Shown here: positions 12,872 to 24,937 of the stretch, piece after piece
Layout of the letters: the number at the start of each line of letters is the position of its first letter
How positions within the stretch are numbered: the stretch's first letter is position 1
Source: Neurospora tetraspora
Taxonomy: Eukaryota; Ascomycota; Sordariomycetes; Sordariales; Sordariaceae
NCBI RefSeq assembly: GCF_033439725.1
Contig: NW_026944384.1
Location: 2,418,001 to 2,482,000 of the forward strand
DNA: 64,000 bases
Direction of reading: 5' to 3'
Position numbers and translations under genes: made by a program
The notes under the pieces: generated by a model
Seen by the model: only the letters and a program-made list of their open reading frames with translations
Databases searched by the model: none
Told to the model about the DNA's origin: nothing

Positions 12872-13947
12872 ATGGTTCAATACATCTTCACACCCTGGCG
12901 CGACCGCCGCGAACTCCTCGCCGTTCGCCGGCAATTTTACCCGCATCAGTACGAAAACCAGGCAGCAGCATCACAACCCCAACAACTATCACAAAGAGGA
13001 GGAGCAGGAGCAAAACGCCAGGCACAACATAAGCAGCGCACCACCACCACCGCACGAAAACGCGCAAGAACCGACAACGGCAACGGCAACGAAGCCGGCA
13101 ACATCAGTGTGAAAACCGATAGCGATGACAACAATGACCGACAAGAAAACAGAGACCAACGCCGCCTAGCCGTCGCCCGCGTCTCCATGTGGATGCAGCG
13201 CGGCAACTGTCCGCACATGGTCGAGTCGACCGCGCTGCTCATGGCCGCGATTCTGTCAGACGAAGAGCAGACCGGCACTTCGGGCACTTCGGGGGGCACT
13301 TCCGGGATGGGCATGGGCATGATGGCCACCAGGGGAATAATGGATGGGTTAAGTGGTAGTGGGATTGGGGTTATGAGCTCGAGTTATGCGGTTAGGGCGG
13401 CTTATTCTGCTGCTTTTAGTCGGTTTGTTTTTTTCTTTTCCCTTCTTTCCCTTCTTCATTCCCCATCTTTTTTTTTCTCGTACCATTTTCCTGCTAGCTA
13501 ACTGGGAGAAACGCAAACGCAAAAAAATACAGCTTCGTAACAGGCCTCCTAGACTCCAACCAAGATAAACAGCGCAAGATGTCCATGTACGGCGTCGCCA
13601 AGAGCGTTGGATTACCGGCGACTTTTGTCGAGCTGAGGCATCAGGCTACGCATGAGCAGCTGCCGAGTTTGACTAGACTGAGAACGGCGGCGAAGAAGGG
13701 GTTGGAGTGGATTTGGGAGTATTATTGGATGCATTTGCCGGAGGTTGAGGGGGCAGAAATGAAGGGGGAGGAGGGGGAGGGGGACGATGTTTTGATGTTG
13801 GATAAGGATGATGATGCTGGGGGAGGGGAAGGGGAGGGTGAGGGTGCTGATGAGGGTGCTGAGGAAGGAGGTGATGGTGATGACGAGGGACCGGCATGGC
13901 GGTTGTATGGGGAGGGGTGGGTGCCTAAGCCTATTGGTGTTGTTTGA
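12872..13947 (+). CDS. LAS1: LAS1-like pre-rRNA processing endonuclease
   Basis: Las1 is the HEPN-family nuclease that cuts ITS2 in the 27S pre-rRNA, in complex with the Grc3 kinase, in the nucleus. Two exons: 12872-13422 and 13533-13947, with a 110-base intron that has a T-rich 5' half and CAG end; total 321 residues. The start [20 protein letters not shown] is the typical Las1 opening. Exon 2 begins with RFVTGLLDS and reads on through [20 protein letters not shown], then [10 protein letters not shown]. The RHxxxH core (RHQATH) is the HEPN catalytic motif. Residues about 75-110 are a basic low-complexity insert and the C-terminus is a long Asp/Glu/Gly run. The protein is shorter than many fungal Las1 proteins (often 450 residues or more), so a further 3' exon beyond 13947 cannot be excluded. 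Confidence 0.88.
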
Positions 13948-14364
13948 GGTTTGAATCAGGACTGTTAGGGGGATGTGATGATGTTGCCATCAGTCTGCGC
14001 CTTTAAAGTTGCGAGGTTTGGTGAATAGAGGTATTCAGCAGTTTGCATGCAGCTGTCCAAATGCTGGCGTTGGCTGCTGTTTAGATTTGGACATATCGTT
14101 TGATATTGACTTTTACCCGCCTAGAAGCGGAGTATAGCATGTGTTACCTCGGTGATCTTTCTGCCGAGCGAGGTTATCTAGTGATAACGTCATACGGGCA
14201 CTAACGCACTTCAACTCTTCCTAAACTTCCTCTTCCCATTCCCACCATACTACACATTAAGGTCAAAATTATTTATCAGCAAAGGTGGAGGTGAACAGAA
14301 AGGCGGGTTAGTAAGCCGGCGTCTGCAACTTCAAAAAAGAGTGCTAACACTGAGCGGGAGCTCC
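13948..14364. other. LAS1-GLO2 spacer
   Basis: About 420 bases with no open frame of note; it holds the LAS1 3' flank and the GLO2 promoter. Confidence 0.6.
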
Positions 14365-15869
14365 ATGAGCTTCATTGCGGGGTTCAGACCATCACCAAGC
14401 AGCTTTGCATCTATGAACGCCTTCATCGCCAGAACATCCCTAGCTCCACGACACGTCTATAGACAGGTGAGAGGAATTTCCCAATCTCTTTCGGCAAGGG
14501 GCTTAAAGTGCTGACTTCACCGGAACCTCAGTTCGCTGCCACCACCCGCAAAATGCATATCAAGTCGATTCCTATGTGTATGTTGTCTTCAAACCAGTTA
14601 CATCAAGCGTATCAGTTCTCTCCGGGCATCTCCGTTGCCTTGCACCTGGAGCTTTTCAAATTGCTCGTGCTAACGGATTGAGCAGGGACGGGCAGTAGTG
14701 ACAACTACGCCTACCTCGTTGTCGACGACAAGTCCAAGGATGCCGTCATCATCGATCCCGCGAACCCTGAGGAGTGAGTCCTACACCAGCTAGCTTCAAG
14801 AACAGGACATGTGCCTTTCAACGTTCAGTGTGGGCCGATATGCTGACAGGAAGCTCCGTTGCGGCGGGTATGAAGAGTCGCTCCCGTCCTGAAGAAGGCC
14901 ATCGATGATGGCTCCATTAACCTCACAGCCATCGTGAACACTCATCAGTAAGTTACCTCTCCTCCTCAATCTCAGCATGATACATAGCTAACATCACCTT
15001 CAGCCACTGGGACCACGCCGGCGGTAACACCAAGCTCGTAAGCCCCCTTTCCACCTCTCTCCTCACTTTTCGATATTCCGCAGCAACACTCACTCACACA
15101 TCAACAGCGCACCGCCCTCGGCCTCCCCAACCTCGAAATCATCGGCGGCAAGGACTGCGACAAGGTGAACAAGACCCCGGCCCACGGCAAAGGTTTCAAC
15201 ATCGGCAGCATCGCCGTCAAGGCTCTGCATACGCCCTGCCATACGCAGGATAGCATATGCTGGTTCATGCAGGATGGGGACGACAAGGTCGTGTTTACTG
15301 GTGATACGCTTTTCCATGGAGGTATGTGTGACTTTTGGATTCGGGGTTGGGGTTTTCCCATGTGAAGCATCAAACTGACATAGTGACTTGCCAGGCTGCG
15401 GTCGCTTCTTCGAAGGAAATGGAGCGGAGATGCACAAGGCTCTGAACGAGACGCTTGCTTCTTTGCCGGATGAGACTCGGGTTTTCGTAAGTCCCGATCT
15501 CTGATTCAAGGATGGAATGTTTGGAGAAGGGATAAATGACTGACACACCGAATCAAGCCCGGTCACGAATACACCAAGTCCAACGCCAAGTTCTGCCTGT
15601 CGGTATTGCAGAGCGAGGCTGTTAAGGCTCTTGCCGCTTTCGCGGACAAGCACAAGGAGACGCAGGGCAAGTTCACCATTGGTGACGAGAAGAAGCACAA
15701 TGTGTTTATGAGGCCTCAGGTAAAAGATTCTCTACCCGGGAGACTGTTGCGAGGAACACAACAGCTAACCTAGGCATATCAGGATCCTGAAATCCAGAAG
15801 GCAACGGGCGAGACCGATCCGGTGGCTATCATGACCAAGTTGAGGGAGATGAAGAACAACTTCAAGTGA
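14365..15869 (+). CDS. GLO2: hydroxyacylglutathione hydrolase (glyoxalase II)
   Basis: Hydrolyses S-lactoylglutathione to lactate and glutathione, the second step of methylglyoxal detoxification. Nine exons keep one frame: 14365-14466, 14532-14577, 14686-14773, 14876-14947, 15004-15037, 15108-15321, 15395-15486, 15558-15719 and 15783-15869; 298 residues. The metallo-beta-lactamase motif THHHWDHAGG spans the exon 4/5 junction. Further metal or substrate residues lie in HTPCHTQDS, FTGDTLFHGGCGRFFEGN and FPGHEYTKSNAKF. The family C-terminal helical domain follows to MTKLREMKNNFK. The first ATG gives a leader rich in Ser, Arg and Ala that looks like a mitochondrial presequence. A second in-frame ATG at exon 2 (MHIKSIPM) would give the shorter cytosolic form, as in other eukaryotes with dual products. 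The intron 3 acceptor (GAAG at 14875) is less usual but is the one that keeps the frame. Confidence 0.94.
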
Positions 15870-17045
15870 GCGTTGGGCTAGGTAGAATCATGATAAATGA
15901 ATGAAGTAACCAAGACTCCCTCTCCGTCTTCATCGTTCATCCGTAACCCTGTGACGTTCGATCCTAGATGAAATCTGTGACAAAACATGCGATCAAGCAG
16001 CAATATCGCAGGAGCGACCTTATTAAGGGCAATCATCGCAATTGTCGGTTCAAGAATACAAGCCACAACCTGCTCGCCTTTCTGAACCGAGCACAGCAAC
16101 TCATTCTACAGTCTACAATAAGTTCATTTGTCACGATAGGATATGTATCCGCAAGCACATACCATCAAGACCCGAGACGGGCAAAACAAGATGATTCATG
16201 ACTTGACGGAGGGTGGCCATTTGAAGGAATGAACCAGCCGTACATTTATTCTTGCTTCAATGTCCACACTCGCGCGCCCTGGGGTTGTTTTAAAGGCGAC
16301 AAGCTCTAGCATATTGATGAAGCTGGGTTGGGTAGTGTAAAAAGGGGAAGGAAAGGAAGAGAGGAAAAACAAGGGATTAGAATGGGTATCATCATCATAA
16401 GCTTCATCGCTCTCTCTCTCTCTCTCGCTATGTGAAGGGAAGGTGGAGTAGGTAACCAAGGGGCCGAACTTGACTGGCCCGCGTCGCGTACTCTTCTTTC
16501 TTTCAACAGACAGCGAGCGAAAGAGGGAGGAATTCCGATTTGTGGTGATGAACAAAGTGCAATATCATCATAGAACAGCGTCCGAGCCGTTCATTGAGAA
16601 GAATCGGTGACAATGGATGTGGTGGTGTTGCTGTCGGTTTTTGTTTGACAAAACTGGTGTGTTTTGGGAGAGAAAGCAAAGATCCAATGAATTTTTGGCA
16701 GACTTTTATCTTGGCGACGTCCGGTGGATACGTTTGGGAGGAGAGAGAATTCCAAGTGGAGACACGTTCTTTGAGCGGGTTGCCCGCGTACACGTGACCA
16801 GGCGTCTTCGACACTGCAAACGGCATCCACTTCTGCTGTATTATCGGCTGTTGGATCCACCCATCAGATAAGCCTGGCAGCTCGTTGCGCGCCGCATTGC
16901 GCATCATCGTTACCATCGTCATCATCGTCGCCGCCGTCGCAGAAGTCGTACATACTCGATCACAATTGAGTCGCCTGCTGTCGCCCGGTTTCACCATACC
17001 AGATATTACAAGTTAAGAACAAAAGAACATCAAATACAAAACAAA
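15870..17045. other. GLO2 to EF-hand gene spacer
   Basis: No supported gene. A CT/TC microsatellite sits near 16408-16426. Minus-strand frames at 16196-16997 have no recognisable content. Confidence 0.55.
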
Positions 17046-17904
17046 ATGGTAAACCACCGCACACATGCCAACCTTTTCTCCCTTACGTTAGCAACTGAAG
17101 CGCGCTGACCTCATCCCAACTTGCAATACCTACAGCCTCCTGCAAAGCGCAAAGCAGCGACAGCGACAGCATCCTCGTCCAAGACCACCGGCGGCGGACC
17201 GCGCCAATCGAAACTAGCCAAAGAAAACAACATCACCGCCCAAGAAGAAGCCGAGATCAAAGAAGCATTCAGTTTGTTCGCCGAACCAATGGATGGCGAG
17301 AAGCAAGGGGTGATTCCAATAGGGGATGTTAGACGGGCGATGATGTTCGTATCCATTACCTATTTTCCCCAATCCTACCGTCGCAAACCAGATCGCAAAG
17401 CTAACAACCCCGACAAAAAACAGCGCCCTAGGCATCCCCCCCAAATCCAACCACGAACTCCGCGAATTCACTTCCATCCTCGACCCGGAAGACGAAGGTT
17501 TCGCCACCTACCCATCCTTCCTCGCCATCTGCGCCATCAAGCTTTCGTCACGCGATCGGACCAGCGAAGCACATATGCGCGAGGTGGACGAGGCGTTTGC
17601 TTTGTTTGTTGGTCGCTCGGTGGAGGAGATTGCACAACTATATAATGATGATCACGACGACGATGAGGACGACGAAGAATACCAAGACTATGAAGGAGGA
17701 GGGGAACAAGAAGAAAAAGAAAAACCGCCGGTGATAACCCTAGCCCACCTTAAAAGGGTCGCGACCGTGTTGAAGGAGGAGAATATCAGTGAGGAGTTGT
17801 TGAGGGATATGATTTTGGAGGCGAATGGTGGCGCGGGGGTGGGGAAGGGGGTGAGGATGGAGGAGTTTGATGGGGTTATGAGGCGGGCGGGGGTTTGGAG
17901 GTGA
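17046..17904 (+). CDS. EF-hand (centrin/calmodulin-like) protein
   Basis: Three exons: the ATG alone (17046-17048), then 17136-17344 and 17424-17904; 230 residues. After a basic Lys/Ala/Ser leader comes a pair of EF-hand-like helices: EEAEIKEAFSLFAEP, then VIPIGDVRRAMIALGI and FTSILDPEDEGFATYPSFLAI. The order (EIKEAF...F, then a conserved ALG before the next helix) matches the centrin/calmodulin family. The loops lack several of the acidic calcium ligands, so calcium binding is doubtful. A linker with a D/E-rich run (DDHDDDEDDEEYQDYEGG) leads to a second half with ITLAHLKRVATVLKE and ISEELLRDMILEAN, again EF-hand-like. Splitting after the start codon is seen in many fungal calmodulin-type genes. 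The exon 2 donor reads GTTCGT, which is uncommon but is the site that preserves the frame. The exact orthologue is not identified. Confidence 0.82.
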
Positions 17905-19053
17905 GAAGGGTGGGAAGGGAGATGGATAGCGGATTTTTTGGACTATTTGGGAATGAATGGGAGACGGCCGGGCCGGGCTGGACTGAATTGGACTGGGCTG
18001 GGCTAGGCTAGGCTGGATGATGCTCTCCCCGTACTTTGCAGTACCCGAGAACTGACGGACGAACGAATGCGAGCACTGGGAGCGGTCAGTAGCTGCTATG
18101 GCGTTAGTAGACCCGCGTGAAACGCGCTTCACCGGGCTGGAGACTTGGGATGGGCGTCTGGCTGGATTGCAATGCCATATTCGATGGGTTCGAGCTATTA
18201 GGCATCCCCAGCGCAGCAGACGAGACGGACACAAGGAGGCGTTAGGCATTCCTGCAGGGTTGTCACGCAACTATGCGCCCCGGAACGTTGAAGGAGCGAT
18301 TCACATATTGAAAACCGAGCAAATGCCACAACACTCGAGCCGAGTGAGGGAAGCCGTGGGCATGGGTCGACAAGATGTTTTGAATCGGGGGTCAGTCTTC
18401 TCAAGGGAGATGAAGGTTGGGGTTTGAGGGGGGAGGATTATGCGGACAAATGTGAAGGCACGGCGAAAGGTTATACCGCGTTGAGATGGGGAACTCTTGC
18501 GCTAAGCTTAGGCGAAAGAGACGAAAGCACACTCGCGAAGTAGAGGGTATACCCCTCGTACGAATCAGATCTAGATGGTGTATATCGTATCGTATTTTAC
18601 AAGGTATCGTAACAAGACCAACAACACCACGCTCTTCGTCTCCTTGTATATCATACATGAATGGCTACATGAATGGCATTTGAACTTGCTCAGTGCGACC
18701 TTTTCATCATTCATAATACATTTCTAACTTGAACAAGTGGTACATATGGTACAGCTTCCCTCGGTGTGCCAGCAGACTGGAGAAGGGTATAAACAGACAA
18801 AAAAAAGGAAGAGAAAAGAAAGTGAAGAGACAGTGAAGTCTAAGTATATAGCCAAATGAACGATTCCGTAACGCCATGCAAAAAGCAGAGAAAGAAGAAA
18901 AAAAGAGAGAAAAAGGAAAGAAACTTCAGGTCTTTGTGCTCAACCGTTGGGCATGTCAACTGACATATCGTACAATCCGTCTCTGTTTATGTTCAGGTTC
19001 TATCGCCACTGGAAACAATTTTTCTCATGTTCCTCGTGGAATCACCGTCGGGC
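17905..19053. other. convergent spacer between the EF-hand gene and the 7TM gene
   Basis: 3' ends of two converging genes. A GC-rich run of short imperfect repeats (GGGCTGGGCTAGGCTAGGC type) lies near 17967-18016, and an A/G-rich tract near 18800-18925. No gene is supported. Confidence 0.55.
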
Positions 19054-21181
19054 TCATGACGGGGTATACCTAGCGCTCGACAACAACTCCCCACCGTCAG
19101 CCTGAGGGCTTCGAGGACTAGGTAGTTTCGTCTTAGTAGGTGTCGTAGGTGAATATGTCTTAGCACTAAGCGTCACCACCTCTTCAGCCGGACCCATTGG
19201 TGAATAGACCTTCGGGCTGAGTGTCTCCAGCTTCTGTACTGGACTCGTAGGCGTATAAACCTTCGAACTGAGCAACACGGGCTCATCTGCTGGACTCTTC
19301 GGGTCGTAGACGGTCGGACTGAGCGTCTCGAGTTGTTCCTCGCCCTCGCCCTCGGGCTCCGTGTACGTCATTGAATCCCTCCGCGGGAATTCTTTGTTGA
19401 CGGGGGTATCAAAGTCCGTTATCAGCGGAGGAGGCTGTTTCCTCTCCGGTATTATCGTGTTCATCCGACCGAGACTTGGGCAGTTGATGCCGTGGACGTC
19501 GGTACCTGGACTCAGGAGTGGAGGTACCTTCTCAACTGAAGAGAGACGCAGGCCGATTTGGACTGTGGCTGATGAGACCAGTGAAGAGTTTCGTCGGTGG
19601 CCACGGGCGGCGAGGAAACCCATTGACGGTGGGGGCTTGAGGGTATCGGCGTCTGAAAATTTGGAGGAGGCAGGTGTATATGTTGTTGATGGTAGGAGGG
19701 CGGCGGATGGTCTCGCGGTCGGTGGGCTGATCGGGAAAAGCGAGTAGGACTCTTTTCGCATATGGCTAGCGACAGAGGGTGTCGAAGGTATCTGTGCGGG
19801 CTCTGGTATCGTAGGTGTACGGAAAAGGATAGTCGGCGTGACAGGGCTGTCTTCTGCCTCTTCATCTCTGGTCGTCCTTATTAGACTGGCGTTGCTGCCC
19901 ATGCGGCGAACTTTTCCGGGGCTCGTCACTGGCCGCATGATGTGACTGTCGAAGTCCAGTCCGCCCGAATCGTAGCGTTCAGCCTTGTTGTACCCTTCCC
20001 TTCGATTCTCGTAATCTGCATCCTTGTTTTTCGGCCCGATCGTGGATATAGTGTTGGATTTCAGGAACAAGTATAGGCCTCCCGTCATCAAGCCTGATAT
20101 ATTGGCGACAACAGCAGCAACCATGGATAAGTTGAGAGCGTGCCTTCTTTGGCCGCCAAAGGCTATAACGTAGAAGTATGGGATCATGAGTGCCTAGTAA
20201 AGAGTGAGTATAGCAGCAGAGCTGGATGGTCATGGCAGACTTACCTCTGATATGACTGCTAGTGCCATGTAGTAAACCATCCTTGAAGCAGCAGCCCTCT
20301 CGACGAGCTCTACCTTGTTGCTCCGGTGCAACCTCACGAAGACGACCACGGCGCAAACCAAGAGCAAAGCAGATATGCCCACTAAAAGACCAAAACACTC
20401 GACCGAATAGTGCGCAACGAACCAGAAAAGCGAAGTAATGCAAAAATTGGAGGACCGATCCAGAATAGCCACCAACAAGTTCACAAGGAGAAGCAAGCCA
20501 ACCACGGTAAGGCAGATTGTCACGTTCCACCTCCCTCTCGGAGCAAATGGCTTCTTTAGCAGGCTCCTTATTGTGACTTCAAGTCCAAACACTAACTGGA
20601 CATATGGAACGATGAAAACAGCTGTGAATGGTCAGATTGGATCACATATGTTTGACGCCATATGAGCTTACCAGGAAACATGAACACGGCAATCAGGGTA
20701 CATCCGGAGCCGAAGAGCGAATCAAGTCCCATTGACTGGGCAACGGCGAATGTGATGCCCTGGACAACAATACCGACTGATAGAATAAGCGGAAACGCCT
20801 CGGTCGCGGGCACAAAGGAGAAGCCATTCCGACTAGGGATGCGTAAGCACGTAGCAAGTGACGGAGTGTTCCATGCCAGCCTTACCTAAACCTAAACCTC
20901 TTATTCTCCCTCTTCTCACGATGGTAGGTATCGACCAGAATCCCAACAGCCGTCGCAAAAGCTGCTATGGTGTTGAAGGAGGCCAAGATGACGGTGGATG
21001 TTCTGATGGATTTGGCGGCAGCAAACCGGAATTGGGTGAAGGTCTGTGAATCCGGCGAGTTCGTCGCCGACTGGAACATGCCATAACCTGTCCGGCTCGA
21101 ATCACTTTCCGGCGTCCATCGTGTGTCGACCCGCGACTCTAACCACCCGCCGCCTCCATCCAAAGCGTAAAATGGCGACAT
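19054..21181 (-). CDS. seven-transmembrane (GPCR-like) protein with proline-directed repeat tail
   Basis: Four exons read from the minus strand: 21181-20886, 20832-20672, 20621-20245 and 20193-19054; 657 residues. Seven hydrophobic segments can be seen: residues about 61-85 (TVILASFNTIAAFATAVGIL), two in exon 2 and its junction (PLILSVGIVVQGITFAVAQ; TLIAVFMFPGAVFIVPY), three in exon 3 (VTICLTVVGLLLLVNLLVAI; LVGISALLLVCAVVVFV; RMVYYMALAVISE) and one in exon 4 (MVAAVVANISGLMTGGLYLF). The introns of 53, 50 and 51 bases have GTAAG donors and TAG or CAG ends. A cytosolic tail of about 330 residues follows, rich in Ser/Pro/Thr. Its last 110 residues carry five imperfect copies of a motif L-S-x-K-x-Y-x-P-x-x-P. 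The topology suggests a receptor-like plasma-membrane protein, but I cannot match it to a named fungal GPCR class. Confidence 0.83.
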
Positions 21182-22766
21182 CGGGATGGTTGTAAGACAA
21201 CCACAAGGTTGGCGATGGCGGTAAGCCGCAGCAGTGGCCTCGGACCTGTCGTCGTCAAGTCATGAAAACTCGTCGAATTTGCTGACTCGTAGTTGGTTTG
21301 ATCAAGGTGGGATGAATGGAGAGAAATGACATGGGATGGAGGAGTAGATCAAGCATAGCATGTGGAGGTTGACCGTGGATGGGACGAAACAAACCCTGAA
21401 CTCTTGAACACCAAAAGCGAACTCCGGGCCCTTCAAGAAGCACATAGCGTAGATAGGATGGCCCAGGGCATATCGCATAGACCGCACGGGTGAGTCCGGA
21501 CTGGGACTGGATTCCCGGACGGACAGAAGAGAGCCCGTCCATGGAACATGGTTCAGTCGTAGTGAGACTGGATTTGATAATACTGAGAAATATGTTTTGT
21601 TTCTCGGCCACTGGCGACATTGGGTCCACACATCTGAAGCCGTTGAGACTCCTCAAGGGATTGCACTTGCAGGCCAACCATGTGTTCTTGGAAAGTCTTC
21701 CTCCATCCAGCTAAGCAAAATTAACTGCTAGCACGTAAGCTTGCGCATATCTCTGACCATCATCTCGGAAAAGGCCCGGCGGATGAGGACCGATTCGATC
21801 ATCAAGTTGAGGAGTCGATGGCGTATCCATCTTGGAGGTCGATGGCACCCGTGGACAAGCATCACCGTTGGGTAGCAAGGCCATTGTCTGGGGCTCCTGG
21901 GAAGACGACGGAAAGGCTCAGATCCGGTGTGAGATCGTGTGACCAAATGCGACGAGAGATCCAAGTCATGGAAATCGGCGAGATGTCATCTGGTTCGGCA
22001 AGGAGGCCGAGGAGGTGTGTGGGAGCATGGGAGATGCCATTTTTGTTGCAAGGGTGAAGTTCAAACTTGAGGCAGTCCTGGAACAGAAGAGCCCCTCGAT
22101 GACCCCAGTGTCCCCTATCGCCAAGCCTGAAGTCCGTGCGTCTAAGGCCCATATGTGGAGCGTTCCTGCCAAGACCAGGGACGTCCAGGGGCACTAACAC
22201 AACCCTAGATCTAGGGCCCAGAACTTCAGAAGGGTCCCTGCGGAGATCAAACCAGATGAACCTCTTCACGGCACGAGGAATTCAACATCGTGAGAAATTC
22301 TCTCAGTCAAGACTCGCCCCCCCTCTCGCTTGTGACGGCACTTGTGGTGGCTGCGATTTCACCTAAGATCATCATGACTTCGCCTCCGAAGTGTTGATCC
22401 GTGTCATCTTCACTGGGATGTGATGTTTAGCAGCAGATGTCGACGAGCTTGTGTCTCCCGGCAACCATGTAGAAGATCAACAAAACTCGGGGAAGAGGAT
22501 CATACACGTGAGCGATATAGAAGGCAAAACAGCAAGGGAAACATATCTTTTGCGCCTTGCCACTAAGCCCCTCCGACCAATTCCCATCGGCCTGTTCACT
22601 CCTCTCCGCTGTTCATGACGCAAGTGGTCGGAACAGTAGTACGAACAAGCTGTGCAACGAGACAGCCATGCTCGCGACGCAGTGTTAAATCTACTGATTG
22701 CGATTAACACCCACATCACTCACCAACCGCCTCAAGTTTCTCAACAACCCCTTACCAGACCCCCAA
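21182..22766. other. spacer between the 7TM gene and the sterol isomerase gene
   Basis: About 1.6 kb. Frames up to 140 codons lie on both strands without recognisable motifs. It holds the 7TM gene promoter and the 3' flank of the isomerase gene. Confidence 0.55.
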
Positions 22767-23963
22767 TCACAGAGACTTCTTAGCCTTCACCGCAGCATCC
22801 CTGACCTTAAAGGCGCTCAAGATCTCCCCAGACGCCACATAAATGACATACGCGGGGATGACCACCCAAAGACCGTTGAAGAAGGCCAGGTAAAGCCACA
22901 GGTACATCCAGTTGCTGGTATCGAGGTTGACGCTGCCCACGAGCCACTCGGGACAGAAGGTCATCCAGCCTTTTAACCTCATGTGTTAGCTGTGGCCACA
23001 TAGCGATACCTAGAGAACCAAAAAAAAAAAAAAAAAAAAGAACAGGAAAGGAAAGGAAACGGAGGGGAGGATACATACCGCCGTAAATCTCAGCCGTAGC
23101 AATCATGATCATAACAATGTTAACCCTCGAGTTCTTCTTGGCAATGTCGTAGCAGACCCAGCAAGCCATGGGACCGACGACAAGGACGGTGAGGAGCTCG
23201 AGACTGACGACGCTCTGTGTAAGGTGGGCGTGGTTAGCAAAATAGCCTCATCATCTTCCCATCTTCCAATTGTCTCGATGTTCATCATGAACGTCCAGCC
23301 CGTCGGTAGCTGTCACCATCACAACCACCTTCTCCCACTCGCATTCCTCATACCCCTTCCCAACATCTCCCACTTCTTGCCGGCCTCGAAACATCATCCC
23401 ATCAATCCTCAATTCCCGTCACCCTTGAAATAGCCACGGAAGAAGAAAAAAACCGGAAAACTCACCAAATCAACCCCAGCCCACCTCTTATCAGCCTTAG
23501 CATAAACCATCCACAACTCCGCCGTGCCCCTCACAATCTTTTCCAGAAACCCACCGCCCACATCCCCGGCCTTCGCGGGGCCACCCACCACCCCCTCCAC
23601 AAACTTCCCAGCGACAGCCTGCGTACCATGCACTCTATCGATTCTTCCGAGATAGTTGTATGGGTCGATAAACACCTCCTTGGGATCCAGATGGCCACGA
23701 GGCGCGGAGGAGAAGAAGCAGTGGTAGAGGAAGCTGCCCTCAAGGCAAAAGTGGATTAGCGCATCGAAGGCATGCCAGATGAAAAGGAACCGGTAGCGGG
23801 ACGTGGTGGTCTTGGGATCGAGGGCCAGGCGGGAGAGGGAGTAGGCTGCCACGAGAATGGCAACGGTGGAAGCGAGAGAGATGAGTGTCGTTTGGTCAAA
23901 AAGATCTGGGGGAAGTGTGTTCAGGAAAGATTCCAACGATGATGGGGCGGTAGTGGACGCCAT
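22767..23963 (-). CDS. EXPERA-domain protein, emopamil-binding (Delta8-Delta7 sterol isomerase) type
   Basis: Three exons on the minus strand: 23963-23466, 23214-23079 and 22969-22767; 278 residues. EBP-type proteins are ER membrane enzymes that move the sterol Delta8 double bond to Delta7. Membrane segments lie near residues 27-48 (LISLASTVAILVAAYSLSRL) and 58-83, then in exon 2 and exon 3. Family landmarks are WHAFDALIHFCLEGSF (His and Glu of the catalytic pair), YAKADKRW, SLELLTV (Glu) and FNGLWVVIPAY (the N-x-x-W pair). The C-terminus KAKKSL fits a KKxx ER-retrieval signal. Intron 1 is long for this window (251 bases). Intron 2 contains a long homopolymer (A run near 23021-23039 on the plus strand). 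Most fungi make this step with ERG2, which belongs to another family, so this may be a second or divergent isomerase; substrate is inferred. Confidence 0.85.
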
Positions 23964-24572
23964 CTTGCAATTGCAGCTGTGTCTCGTTGAGTTTGACGGA
24001 ATGATGTTGAGCTTCAACAGAGTGGCTCTTAAATCCTGAAAGACACGAAGTCGCGATGTTGATCTTTGTGGCCCGTGCACAACCCCTGTAGTGTCGTTCA
24101 GCTTAGAGTGGATCAACATCTTCGTGTAAGACGTTCGAGCTGATGATATTTGGCCAACTGTTGAGGTCCCTGATCTGTATCATGTCAAGTCACGAGTGAG
24201 GTATCGTTTCGAATTCCCCCAGGTGCCAAAAGAGCAGTAAGAAAGGTAAACATGTGCATCGTCACCATATCACTCGAAGTGACCAAAGTTGGAAAGCATG
24301 CAATGTCAGAAAAGCATGTTGATGTCACAAAAGCACAAAGAATCTCAGTGTAAGGCATTAATCGGCAGAGAGCCGGGTCAATTCCTAGCTAGAACGGACC
24401 AGTGTCCATGCCTATGTAACAGGGGTATCGGTTCTGGTGTAATGCTAAAGCTGCCCTTCGAAATTCCAAGCCAAGTGTCGTAAAGAAACCCTTGGCAAAC
24501 TCCTTAACCGGCCATTATCATCAAGTCATGATCGAGGAAAAGGAAATGGAAGACGACTGTTGGTGAAGTCGC
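23964..24572. other. spacer between the isomerase gene and grg-1
   Basis: Isomerase promoter on the left and the grg-1 3' flank on the right; no gene seen. Confidence 0.6.
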
Positions 24573-24937
24573 TTAGTGGGTAGCACCCTGCTTGTGGGCC
24601 TCGGCCTTAGCGTCGTGCTTGTTCTCGGAGACCTTGTCGGAGATGGCATCACCGGCAGCGTTGAGACTGAGAGGAAGATGAATGTTAGTGTCTGATGATG
24701 GCTGTGAGTGAGGAAGATGGTGAAGCTTACCGAGTGCCGACGCCCTGGTTGGAGTCCTTGGCAACGTCCTTGTTGGCCTCCTTGGAAGCAGTGGCGGTAG
24801 CGCCTGCGACAATGAGATGTCAGTGACTGTTGTGAAGATGCTGGAGATGTGAAGATGCTGGAGTTGGAGCTGGGAGTCGAAAACGTACCCTGAACCTTGT
24901 CACCGACGTAGTTGGCAGCGTTCTTGATGGTATCCAT
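24573..24937 (-). CDS. grg-1: glucose-repressible / clock-controlled small protein GRG-1 (CCG-1)
   Basis: Three tiny exons on the minus strand: 24937-24889, 24803-24731 and 24666-24573. They give a 71-residue hydrophilic protein that starts MDTIKNAANYVGDKVQ and ends HKQGATH. The middle reads ATASKEANKDVAKDSNQGVG, then RLNAAGDAISDKVSE. I recognise this as Neurospora grg-1/ccg-1: the length, Ala/Lys-rich repeats of the type found in LEA-like stress proteins, and the start and end all agree. The gene is famous for abundant mRNA induced by glucose loss, circadian clock, light, conidiation and stress; the protein's biochemical role is unknown. There is no signal peptide or membrane segment. Upstream are a TATA box (25069-25076), a short tandem repeat and a consensus CRE (25540-25547). 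Confidence 0.95.

Noticed and set aside
16196-16997. Two minus-strand frames (119 and 164 codons) between GLO2 and the EF-hand gene
   Set aside because: No recognisable protein, and they overlap a CT microsatellite and the EF-hand promoter.
17967-18016. GGCTGG/GGCTAGG-rich run as a telomere-like or regulatory array
   Set aside because: Units are irregular and do not match TTAGGG; simple GC-rich drift in a 3' flank is enough to explain it.
21862-22269. 135-codon minus-strand frame
   Set aside because: No domain, no splice partners, and equal-sized frames on the other strand.
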